Assembly: GCA_947375085.1 (NCBI GenBank)
Contig: CANCEQ010000020.1
Span: forward strand, 1-23,791
Origin: Flavobacteriales bacterium
GTDB taxonomy: Bacteria; Bacteroidota; Bacteroidia; Flavobacteriales; Crocinitomicaceae
Direction of reading: 5' to 3'
DNA length: 23,791 nt
How positions within the stretch are numbered: the first letter of the stretch is position 1; every line of letters starts with the position of its first letter. Both the position numbers and the translations under genes were made by a program. Shown piece by piece: positions 7,089 through 14,831 of the stretch. Under the pieces are notes generated by a model. It saw only the letters and a program-made list of their open reading frames with translations, had not been told where the DNA came from and ran no database searches.

Positions 7089-9329
7089 ATGGAAGAAAAA
7101 GGTCATACTATATCAATCTCACAATTTTTCAGGTCTTTTTTTCCTGCACAATTACTTCTTGGACACTTAAAATACAATCTGTTAGCTATTTTTTATTGGT
7201 TAATTCTATTCCTAATTACTACAGATAATTTTGGATCATCGTACGGAATCCCCTATTTATTCTTTTCTCCAGAATATCTCGGTGAAGTAAGTACATTTTC
7301 CTTCTTTTTTATTGGGTTTTCAATTGGCGGTTTCACCATGGGATTTAACACATATAGCTATATAAAAATCGGTCCTTATTACCCTTTCTTATTAGTAGTT
7401 AAAAAACCCTTTCTTAAATTCTGTGTCAACAACTCAATTATCCCATTAATTTTCAGCATCCTTTACATTTATCAATTTTCAAGTTTTCAATTAAACGAAG
7501 AATTCGCTTCAACAACAAATGTGTTAATTTATATAACATCTTATATCGGCGGAATTGCATTTTTCATGTTGTTATCTCTGCTTTATTTCTTTCCTAAAAA
7601 ACACATTTCAGATACAGACCCCAATTCTAACGAAGAAAACTTTGACAAGAAAAGTCGTTTTTTACTTCAGAAAAAAGCAAAATGGTTCGATGTAAATCAA
7701 AAAAGAATTGAAAAACCTTACATCTACATTGGTAAAAATTTAAGACTTTTCAATAGCCGAAGCGTCAAACATCTTGACGAGGAATTGAAAGAAAAAGTAT
7801 TTAATTCAAACAAGGTAAACACATCTTTATTTGAGATAATCACAATAATATCCTTCATTTCGCTAGGTTTATTTAGAAATTATCGCCTTTTTGAAATACC
7901 AGCAGGCATGAGTATTGTACTTTTACTTACTGTGATTTTGATGCTTTTCAGCGCTCTGTTGTCTTGGTTTCACAGATGGACTTACCCGATTGTTTTTGGA
8001 GTAATTATCGTAATGAACTATTTAAGCACACATTCTAATATGTTTACTTACAAAAATTACGCATACGGACTTTCCTATGAGAATACTGCTAAAAACAATT
8101 ATTCACAAGAAAAAATACAAGAAACAAATACAAAAGAAAGCGAAATTTCAAAAAAAAATTACATCCATATCTTAAATGAGTGGAAAAAAAACACAGGTGA
8201 AGATAAACCAAAACTTATAATAACAAATTCATCTGGAGGTGGTTCAAGAAGCGCTTTATGGACTTTTACAATTCTTCAAAAATCAGATGAATCTCTAAAA
8301 GGAGACTTAAGTAAACACATTCAACTTATGACCGGCGCATCCGGAGGAATGGTAGGTGCATCTTATTTTAGAGAAATTTTATTACGCTATAAAAAAGGTG
8401 AAATTCGAAATATGTTTTCCGGAAATTACAGAGAAAACATATCAAAGGACTTATTAAATAAACTTTGTTTTTCACTTTCTACAAATGATTTATTATTCAG
8501 ATATCAAAGTGCAATTATTAACGGTAATAAATACACTAAAGATAGAGGTTATGCTTTTGAACAACAACTACATGAAAACACAGAAAATATGCTCGATCAC
8601 ACTTTGGGCTATTACAAACAATATGAAAGAGAAGGAATAATCCCAGTAATCATATACAGCCCAACTATCGTTAATGATGGTAGAAGATTATTAATATCAT
8701 CACAATCTTTAAAATTTATCACCAATCCAATTAAAGAATCGAAAGCAATTCCAACTTCTTTTGAAAACATTGACTATCAAAGTTATTTTAAAAACAACAA
8801 CCCAAATAGCATTCGTTTCTCATCTGTTATTCGTTCACAGGCCACTTTCCCATTTGTACTACCAATGGTGACCATGCCTACAGAACCAGGAGTTCAATTA
8901 ATGGATGCTGGCCTAAGAGATAATTATGGCACAAAAGCAATGTTAGAATTTTTAGCAGTCACTAATGAGTGGATCAAAGAAAACACCTCTGGTTTAATTA
9001 TTTTACAGATAAGAGACACAAAAAAACTATTAAACAAAGAAACATATCATCAAGTTTCGTTAATTGATAAAATTACACTTCCTTTTGGCAATATGTACAA
9101 AAACTTCACTAAAACTCAAGATTTCGATCAAGAGCAATTACTTCAAAATGGTATAAATGGATTTACATTTCCAGTAGACGTTGTCACTTTTAATTTAAGA
9201 GAAAATAAAACCGATCGTATTTCATTATCTTGGCACCTTACAAAAAATGAAAAGCAGAAGATTGAAAGAGCATTTAAAAGTTCAGGAAATCAACTATCTC
9301 TTCAAAAATTAAAAAGCCTATTAAATTAA
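7089..9329 (+). CDS. Membrane-anchored patatin-like phospholipase
   Basis: This 746-residue protein has an N-terminal half that is membrane-embedded and a C-terminal half that is a patatin lipase. About seven hydrophobic segments can be seen (near 30-45, 68-86, 110-130, 145-168, 248-263, 273-293 and 299-312). A long hydrophilic insert lies between the fourth and fifth. The patatin domain begins near 374. It has the glycine-rich oxyanion loop SGGGSRSA (382-389), the nucleophile elbow GASGG with S418, and the dyad aspartate D606 in LMDAGLRDNYG. RSQATFPFVLP (582-592) is the conserved substrate-pocket segment. It likely cleaves acyl esters of membrane lipids on the cytoplasmic side. It is the last gene of the thioesterase-ureohydrolase operon. 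Confidence 0.87.
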   Translation: MEEKGHTISISQFFRSFFPAQLLLGHLKYNLLAIFYWLILFLITTDNFGSSYGIPYLFFSPEYLGEVSTFSFFFIGFSIGGFTMGFNTYSYIKIGPYYPFLLVVKKPFLKFCVNNSIIPLIFSILYIYQFSSFQLNEEFASTTNVLIYITSYIGGIAFFMLLSLLYFFPKKHISDTDPNSNEENFDKKSRFLLQKKAKWFDVNQKRIEKPYIYIGKNLRLFNSRSVKHLDEELKEKVFNSNKVNTSLFEIITIISFISLGLFRNYRLFEIPAGMSIVLLLTVILMLFSALLSWFHRWTYPIVFGVIIVMNYLSTHSNMFTYKNYAYGLSYENTAKNNYSQEKIQETNTKESEISKKNYIHILNEWKKNTGEDKPKLIITNSSGGGSRSALWTFTILQKSDESLKGDLSKHIQLMTGASGGMVGASYFREILLRYKKGEIRNMFSGNYRENISKDLLNKLCFSLSTNDLLFRYQSAIINGNKYTKDRGYAFEQQLHENTENMLDHTLGYYKQYEREGIIPVIIYSPTIVNDGRRLLISSQSLKFITNPIKESKAIPTSFENIDYQSYFKNNNPNSIRFSSVIRSQATFPFVLPMVTMPTEPGVQLMDAGLRDNYGTKAMLEFLAVTNEWIKENTSGLIILQIRDTKKLLNKETYHQVSLIDKITLPFGNMYKNFTKTQDFDQEQLLQNGINGFTFPVDVVTFNLRENKTDRISLSWHLTKNEKQKIERAFKSSGNQLSLQKLKSLLN

Positions 9330-9334
9330 AAAAA

Positions 9335-9372
9335 CCTAATTTCAAATTGCACGTCTACAAATTGAAATCAGG
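9335..9372 (+). terminator. Hairpin after the patatin gene
   Basis: CCTAATTTCAA and TTGAAATCAGG pair over 11 bp with one mismatch around a 16-nt loop, directly after the patatin stop codon. There is no T tract after it on this strand, while A's precede it, so it may act more as a 3'-end stabiliser. The remaining ~250 bp up to the next gene hold no recognisable ORF or RNA. A weak 7/8 -7 box (TAACTTTC) ends about 18 bp before the next start. Confidence 0.4.
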
Positions 9373-9624
9373 TAAAACTAACTAAAAGTCGAAAACTCCC
9401 TACTAAAAAAGTTTTCATTCTACAGAATTAATATACATCAATTTGTAATCATTTTTTTGAAAAAAACTTGAACTGTATCCACTATTGATTTATTGGTATT
9501 GTTTACGAAACATTACCATTTACTGTAAATCATTAAACATTACTATTAGGAATACTTAAATATTTCAAATCTCCAATCGAATTATTAATCCTTTTGATTA
9601 ACTTTCGCTATAAATAATGATGGT

Positions 9625-11322
9625 ATGGAAAGATTCATTAACGTTCTTGTAATTGATAACGACCTAAAAATTCGAAATGGATTAAAAGAAATTTTAGGTG
9701 GAAGCGGTAATAACTTACTCTTTGTCAATACTATTGATGAAAGTTTTTCAATTTTACAAAAAAAAGAAATTGGAATATTATTAATTAATATTGATGACAT
9801 TTCTTTTACCGGCTTTGATATTTTCAAAAAAATAAAAGACCATAGCTACTCTAAAAGCATTTATATAATTGCCATAACTTCAAATGCTTATACAGGAATA
9901 AAAATGGTAAAAGGAATGAATGAAGGAGCTATTGATTATATAACAAAACCATTTAATCCGAATTTGATTTTAGCAAAAATTGAAGTATACAAAACACTAT
10001 TCTATAAAGATCAAAGGATCAATCAATTACTAAACAATATTTTTCCAGAAAAGGTACTTGAAGACTTAAATAACAATGGTAAATTCTCTCCAAAAAGAGT
10101 AGAAAATGGTGTTGTATTATTTACTGACTTTATAAAATTTTCTCAAAAAGCTAGTAAAATAAAACCTTTACAATTACTAAAAAAACTTGAACACTATTTT
10201 ACTCAATTTGATGAAATTATCGGTCGATATAAATTAGAAAAAATAAAAACAATTGGTGATTCATACATGGTTATAGGTGGAGTCACAGAAGATAACAATC
10301 AACCAGCAATTCGTGCTTGTTTAGCAGCATTAGAAATTAGAAACTTCATGTTAAATGAAAAATCAATTGCAGAAGCAATGAATCTTGACTTCTGGGAAAT
10401 CAGAATTGGAATTCATATGGGGCCATTAGTTGCAGGTATTATCGGATCTAAAAAATACAGTTTTGATGTATGGGGAGACAGTGTTAATATTGCATCTAGA
10501 GCCGAACAAAGTGCTATTGAAAATGGAATTGTTATCACTGAAAAAATTCAATCTGAAATTAAAGACTATTTTGAAGTTAATAATCTAGGAAAAGTAGAAA
10601 TAAAAACTAGAGGTGGGAAAATTGAAATGTTCACACTGAACAAATTAAAAAACGAATACAGTCTTTATAAAGAAGGAAAAATCGCAAATGGTCTTATCAG
10701 AAATCTATGTGAATTATCTAATGTTGATTTTGACCACATGCGTAAAGACATACTCAACAAACTAAAAGCTTCTCTTCCTGAAGAAGTAGTTTATCATGAT
10801 TTGGCACATACTCTAAATGTAGAAAAAGCAGCTCTGAGACTAGCTAAACTGGAAGGCCTAGACGAAGAAGAAACTATGTTACTTCAAACAGCTGTATTAT
10901 ATCATGATGCAGGATATATTGTTAGCAATGTCGATAATGAAAAATTTGCCATCAACTTAGCCAAAACAAATCTTCCTAAATTTGGCTATACAGATTTTCA
11001 AATTGATGAAATAATTAAAATCATCGATGCAACAAAACAAATTTCAAACAATACTCCTGAACTACTTGCACAAATTATGTGTGATGCTGATCATGATTAT
11101 TTCGGTAGAGCAGATTATTATGCCGTTTCAAAGAAATTAAGAGAAGAAAATGAAAATTACGGTAAAATTATGACTGACAAAGAATGGATAATTTATCAGT
11201 TAAACTATTTAGAAAATATACACGAATACAAAACCGATACAGCAAAAAACATTAGACAATTTGGAAAAACGATCCGGATTAATGAACTTAAAAACGCTTT
11301 AAAAACAATTGAAAATAAATAA
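9625..11322 (+). CDS. Receiver-like / class III adenylate cyclase / HD phosphohydrolase fusion
   Basis: This 565-residue protein has three domains. Residues 5-125 form a CheY-like receiver with acidic residues D11 and D13, T85 and K108 (YITKPFN). The position of the phospho-aspartate is occupied by N55 (LLINIDD), so it is probably not phosphorylated in the normal way. A linker (FPEKVLEDL, 140-148) leads to a class III cyclase at about 160-340. Its metal aspartates D168 and D212 are present. K208 and D281 are the adenine-selecting pair, and N288/R292 are the transition-state residues; cAMP synthesis is therefore predicted. From about 385 an HD domain follows: YHDLAHT (H391, H395), LYHDAGY (H427-D428) and D487/D489 complete a metal site. 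A cobalamin adenosyltransferase gene follows after 5 bp. Confidence 0.9.
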   Translation: MERFINVLVIDNDLKIRNGLKEILGGSGNNLLFVNTIDESFSILQKKEIGILLINIDDISFTGFDIFKKIKDHSYSKSIYIIAITSNAYTGIKMVKGMNEGAIDYITKPFNPNLILAKIEVYKTLFYKDQRINQLLNNIFPEKVLEDLNNNGKFSPKRVENGVVLFTDFIKFSQKASKIKPLQLLKKLEHYFTQFDEIIGRYKLEKIKTIGDSYMVIGGVTEDNNQPAIRACLAALEIRNFMLNEKSIAEAMNLDFWEIRIGIHMGPLVAGIIGSKKYSFDVWGDSVNIASRAEQSAIENGIVITEKIQSEIKDYFEVNNLGKVEIKTRGGKIEMFTLNKLKNEYSLYKEGKIANGLIRNLCELSNVDFDHMRKDILNKLKASLPEEVVYHDLAHTLNVEKAALRLAKLEGLDEEETMLLQTAVLYHDAGYIVSNVDNEKFAINLAKTNLPKFGYTDFQIDEIIKIIDATKQISNNTPELLAQIMCDADHDYFGRADYYAVSKKLREENENYGKIMTDKEWIIYQLNYLENIHEYKTDTAKNIRQFGKTIRINELKNALKTIENK

Positions 11323-11327
11323 TTTAA

Positions 11328-11879
11328 ATGAAGATTTATACTAAAAAAGGAGATACTGGAACAACTCAACTTATTGGAGGAACAAGAGTTTCAAAAGGAT
11401 CTCTACGCATTGAATCATATGGTACAATCGACGAACTAAATTCATATATTGGCTTGATTAGAGATCAAGATATGAATGAAAAATACAAAACTCAATTAAT
11501 TGAAATTCAAGATAGACTTTTCACTATTGGTTCAAGCTTAGCATCTGACCCAGAAAAATCAAGTATGAAAATACCTGATTTAAATGAATCAGATGTTCAA
11601 TTTTTAGAAGATGCAATGGATGAAATGGATCAGGAATTACCTGAAATGAAATTTTTCGTCCTACCGGGAGGACACACAACTGTATCTTATTGTCATTTAG
11701 CAAGATGTGTTTGTAGAAGAGGAGAAAGAATAATTGCGACTCTTCATGAACATGATTTTGTAGCTGATTTAGTTTCAAAATACATCAATCGACTTAGTGA
11801 TTATTTATTTGTACTATCAAGAAAATTATCTCAAGATTTAAATGCAATCGAACAACCTTGGAAACCACGATACAATTAA
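11328..11879 (+). CDS. Cob(I)yrinic acid a,c-diamide adenosyltransferase, PduO type
   Basis: This 183-residue enzyme transfers the 5'-deoxyadenosyl group of ATP to cob(I)alamin to make coenzyme B12. The N-terminal ATP-binding motif is intact (IYTKKGDTGTTQLIGGTRV, residues 3-21). It is followed by the conserved YGTIDELNSYIG (31-42) and the C-terminal CRRGERI helix that contributes the catalytic arginine and glutamate. The length is typical of single-domain PduO-type enzymes. The gene follows the cyclase-HD gene with only 5 bp between them, so the two share a transcript. No other B12 biosynthesis gene is in view, which fits a salvage role. Confidence 0.93.
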   Translation: MKIYTKKGDTGTTQLIGGTRVSKGSLRIESYGTIDELNSYIGLIRDQDMNEKYKTQLIEIQDRLFTIGSSLASDPEKSSMKIPDLNESDVQFLEDAMDEMDQELPEMKFFVLPGGHTTVSYCHLARCVCRRGERIIATLHEHDFVADLVSKYINRLSDYLFVLSRKLSQDLNAIEQPWKPRYN

Positions 11880-11927
11880 TGAATTGTAATCTCTAGATTA
11901 ATTAATTTAAAGTTTTCAACTAATTAC

Positions 11928-11957
11928 TTGTATTATTTGAAAAAAAAGTTACTTTTG
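11928..11957 (+). promoter_or_regulatory. Consensus Bacteroidota promoter of the DUF2795 gene
   Basis: TTG at 11928-11930 (-33) and TACTTTTG at 11950-11957 (-7, TAnnTTTG) are separated by 19 bp, the ideal spacing. The start codon follows 23 bp after the -7 box. This is one of the two best promoters in the window. Confidence 0.75.
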
Positions 11958-11980
11958 CGCAAATAATTAAATAAAAGGAA

Positions 11981-12202
11981 ATGTACTGGACATTAGAATT
12001 AGCATCATACCTAGAAGACGCGCCTTGGCCTGCTACCAAAGATGAGTTGATTGATTTCGCAATTCGTGCGGGAGCTCCTTTGGAAGTAGTAGAAAACCTT
12101 CAAGCTTTAGAAGATGAAGGGGATGTATACGAAAGCATTGAAGATATTTGGCCGGATTACCCTTCAAAAGATGATTTTCTCTTTAACGAAGATGAATATT
12201 AA
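11981..12202 (+). CDS. DUF2795 domain protein
   Basis: This is a 73-residue acidic, soluble protein highly characteristic of Bacteroidota. The segment ASYLEDAPWPATKDELIDFA (residues 8-27) and the acidic end IWPDYPSKDDFLFNEDEY are the hallmarks of the family. Its function is unknown; the DUF2795 fold is a small helical domain. The gene is an isolated unit with a consensus promoter and a perfect hairpin terminator, which argues for steady expression. It carries no catalytic motif. Confidence 0.92.
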   Translation: MYWTLELASYLEDAPWPATKDELIDFAIRAGAPLEVVENLQALEDEGDVYESIEDIWPDYPSKDDFLFNEDEY

Positions 12203-12238
12203 AAAAAAGAGACACAATTAATTGTGTCTCTTTTTTTT
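12201..12238. terminator. Perfect bidirectional terminator
   Basis: GAGACACAATT and AATTGTGTCTC (12209-12230) form a perfect 22-bp palindrome. An A8 run lies on the left and a T8 run on the right. It serves both the DUF2795 gene on the plus strand and the converging HldD-like gene on the minus strand. Confidence 0.95.
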
Positions 12239-12287
12239 AATCTATTAACTTACTATTTCAATTTTCAATTGTAAATTATCAATTAAA

Positions 12288-13253
12288 TTAATAATACTTC
12301 TCACCTATCAAATAATTCGTTACATAATCAGCCACCCCTTCTTCTAAAGTATGAAATGGAACTTTATATCCTTCACCAATTAATTTCGACATATCTGCTT
12401 CTGTAAAATACTGGTATTTATCTCTAATGTCAATTGGTGTATCTATAAAATCAATATTTTCAGGTTTCCCTGTATTTTTAAATGTACTTTTTGCTAAATC
12501 TAAAAATGTTCTAGCTTTACCCGATCCCAAGTTATAAATGCCTGATGTTGGTTTATTATTCATTAAAAACAAACAAACTTCAATAACATCTTTTACATAA
12601 ACAAAATCTCTTAATTGTCCACCGTCAGTATAATTCGGATTATGAGAACGAAACAATTTCATTCCTCCATTTGCATTAATTTGATGAAAAGTATGAAAAA
12701 TCACACTCGCCATTCTTCCTTTATGATATTCATTTGGACCATAAACATTGAAAAACTTTAATCCTGCCCAAAAAGGAGGCGTTTTCGTTTGTTTCAAAAC
12801 CCATTTATCAAAATCATTTTTCGAATCACCATAAGGATTTAAAGGAACCAAACTAGGTATAACCGAATGATCATCTTTATAACCAAATTCACCTAAACCA
12901 TATGTAGCAGCAGAACTTGCATAAACTAACGGAATATTAAATTCAACGCATAAATTCCATACATCAATTGAATAATTTACATTCAATTCATCAAATATAT
13001 TTTTGTCAAACTCAGTTGTATCAGTTCTTGCACCAATATGATATATAAAATCTACCTCATTTCCAAAGTCTTTCAACCAAGCAATAAAATCTTTTCTACC
13101 TACTTTAGAGATTAGCGTTTTTCCTTCTAAATTTTTTGCTTTTTCTGTTTTTGAAAAATCATCTACTACAACAATGTTATCAAATCCAGCTTTATTTAGT
13201 CTTCCAACTAAGCAACTTCCAATAAATCCTGCTGCTCCAGTAACTACAATCAT
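12288..13253 (-). CDS. hldD: ADP-glyceromanno-heptose 6-epimerase
   Basis: This 321-residue protein is a short-chain dehydrogenase/reductase of the extended (epimerase) type. The NAD(P)-binding motif GAAGFIGS is at residues 6-13. The catalytic serine region is ASSAATYGLGEFGY, and the YGDSK motif supplies the Tyr/Lys pair. The YGLGEFGYKDDH stretch and the PFWAGLKFFNVYGPNEYHKG segment are typical of HldD/RfaD. That enzyme epimerises ADP-D-glycero-D-manno-heptose to the L form for the LPS inner core. The gene lies 67 bp after the deoxynucleoside kinase gene and ends at the shared terminator. A related NDP-sugar epimerase is the alternative. Confidence 0.87.
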   Translation of the reverse strand: MIVVTGAAGFIGSCLVGRLNKAGFDNIVVVDDFSKTEKAKNLEGKTLISKVGRKDFIAWLKDFGNEVDFIYHIGARTDTTEFDKNIFDELNVNYSIDVWNLCVEFNIPLVYASSAATYGLGEFGYKDDHSVIPSLVPLNPYGDSKNDFDKWVLKQTKTPPFWAGLKFFNVYGPNEYHKGRMASVIFHTFHQINANGGMKLFRSHNPNYTDGGQLRDFVYVKDVIEVCLFLMNNKPTSGIYNLGSGKARTFLDLAKSTFKNTGKPENIDFIDTPIDIRDKYQYFTEADMSKLIGEGYKVPFHTLEEGVADYVTNYLIGEKYY

Positions 13254-13320
13254 ATTTTTTTGAAATTGAGGTTAAGATTTATAATTGTTAAACCAATCTA
13301 AGTCTTAGCCTTAATAAATA

Positions 13321-13935
13321 TTAGAATAATCCGTTGATTTCAGCATCAATCGAATTTATAATTCTTCCTAAATCTTCTTGACTTTCAGGGAAACGATTAT
13401 TATCGATATCAATAATCAATAATTTACCTTTATCGTATGTTGAAATCCAAGCTTCATATCTTTCGTTCAAACGTTTTAAATAATCTAAACGAATACTTTC
13501 TTCATATTCCCTTCCTCTTTGTTGAATTTGATTCACCAATGTAGGAACTGAAGCTCTTAAATAAATTAACAAATCAGGTGCAGAAACAAATGAATCCATT
13601 AAATTGAATAATGAAAAATAATTTTCAAAATCACGTGTAGTCATCAAACCCATTGAGTGTAAATTGGGTGCAAAAATAAAAGCATCTTCATAAATCGTAC
13701 GATCTTGAATAACACTTTTTTCGGTTTGCTTAATCTCTTGAATTTGAGTAAATCTACTATTTAAATAATAGATCTGAAGATTAAAAGACCATCTTTGCAT
13801 GTCTTCATAGAAATCATTCAAATATGGGTTTTGCTCTACATCTTCTAAATGTGTATCCCACCCATAATGTTTTGCTAACAAGTTAGTTAACGTTGTTTTT
13901 CCTGAACCAATATTTCCTGCTACCGCGATATGCAT
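13321..13935 (-). CDS. Deoxynucleoside kinase
   Basis: This 204-residue kinase phosphorylates deoxynucleosides for nucleotide salvage. The P-loop GNIGSGKT is at residues 7-14. The glutamate of the substrate site is in HLEDVEQNPYL (29-39), and the DRTIYED motif (78-84) stands for the usual DRS/ERS. The lid arginines are in QQRGREYEESI, and YEAWI follows. The sequence resembles the bacterial deoxyadenosine/deoxyguanosine kinases more than thymidine kinase. The exact base preference cannot be read. It is upstream of the hldD-like gene on the same strand; I saw no clear promoter box ahead of it. Confidence 0.9.
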   Translation of the reverse strand: MHIAVAGNIGSGKTTLTNLLAKHYGWDTHLEDVEQNPYLNDFYEDMQRWSFNLQIYYLNSRFTQIQEIKQTEKSVIQDRTIYEDAFIFAPNLHSMGLMTTRDFENYFSLFNLMDSFVSAPDLLIYLRASVPTLVNQIQQRGREYEESIRLDYLKRLNERYEAWISTYDKGKLLIIDIDNNRFPESQEDLGRIINSIDAEINGLF

Positions 13936-14012
13936 ACTCTTATTTTTATTCCTGATTGCATCTTACAAACAGGGTTACTAAATTACAAAAATTGAACAAC
14001 CCTACAAGTTTA

Positions 14013-14831
14013 TTAAGGTAAAAAAAGATGGTATTTTCTAATTTCTTTTGTCGTCCTGAAAAAATAACTCCCCATCGATTTTCTAAATTCAATTATATTA
14101 TGAAAAGGTAATTCAATTTTACTTTCTTCCGCTGTTTCTTTATTAATTACAATCAAATAATCACCTTCAATAAAATAAAAATTATGCTCATCTACTTGAA
14201 AAGAGTTAAAATTTATTCTCTTGATAAAATTAACTAATGAACCATAAATATCCAAAACAAAAACACCTTGTTTAAAATCAATTAAATATAAAAAATTACC
14301 ACTTTCAAACATTGAATTTAGTTGAATTGAATTCAACATACCTTTTAAATTCTCTATTTCTTGGGTCTGATTCGTTTGCTCTAAAGAAAGTAAATGCAAA
14401 CGTGAATTTAATTGATCATACACCCAAAACTTTCCAGATTGTGAAGATACTGCCATCATTGATGCATAACTTATATTTAAATCTTCCAAATTCACACACG
14501 ACTCATAAGGTGTAAGCGTATTATCAAAAAAACATATTTCCTGTTGTTCTTCTGAAAAAACGGCAACCTTCATTGTGTTTATAGGTTGTATGGAAGATAA
14601 TCTTCCAGATGATTTTTGACTTTGAGCAAATTTAAATTTACCTAATGAATCAAATTTTTGAATAGTTTCTTTTTTTGAAATATACATATTACCTAAAACA
14701 TCAATCGACCAAATATCGTTCGAATCAATCATATAACTGGCTTTGCAATTCCAATTGAATTTAGACTGAGATAATGCTTCGGTGCAAATCGCCAAAAAAC
14801 AAAAAACAAAAAAAACAACTCTCATATTCAA
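14013..14831 (-). CDS. Secreted propeller-like protein, function unknown
   Basis: This is a 272-residue exported protein. A signal peptide covers residues 1-22 (VVFFVFCFLAICTEALSQ), ending at a plausible signal peptidase I site. The mature part is made of repeated beta-strand-like blocks of the type NMYISKK, KVAVFSEE, KFWVYDQ, NFLYLIDFKQGVFVLDIYGS and YLIVINKE. They resemble the blades of a beta-propeller, but I see no named family motif. The start codon overlaps the stop of the GH3-family gene by 4 bp (ATGA), so the two are translationally coupled and likely work together. No catalytic site can be pointed out. Confidence 0.8.
   Translation of the reverse strand: MNMRVVFFVFCFLAICTEALSQSKFNWNCKASYMIDSNDIWSIDVLGNMYISKKETIQKFDSLGKFKFAQSQKSSGRLSSIQPINTMKVAVFSEEQQEICFFDNTLTPYESCVNLEDLNISYASMMAVSSQSGKFWVYDQLNSRLHLLSLEQTNQTQEIENLKGMLNSIQLNSMFESGNFLYLIDFKQGVFVLDIYGSLVNFIKRINFNSFQVDEHNFYFIEGDYLIVINKETAEESKIELPFHNIIEFRKSMGSYFFRTTKEIRKYHLFLP

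Noticed and set aside
10795..11110. HD-GYP cyclic-di-GMP phosphodiesterase
   Set aside because: The HD site reads HDAGY, without the HDxGK and GYP motifs of that family; a plain HD domain fits better.
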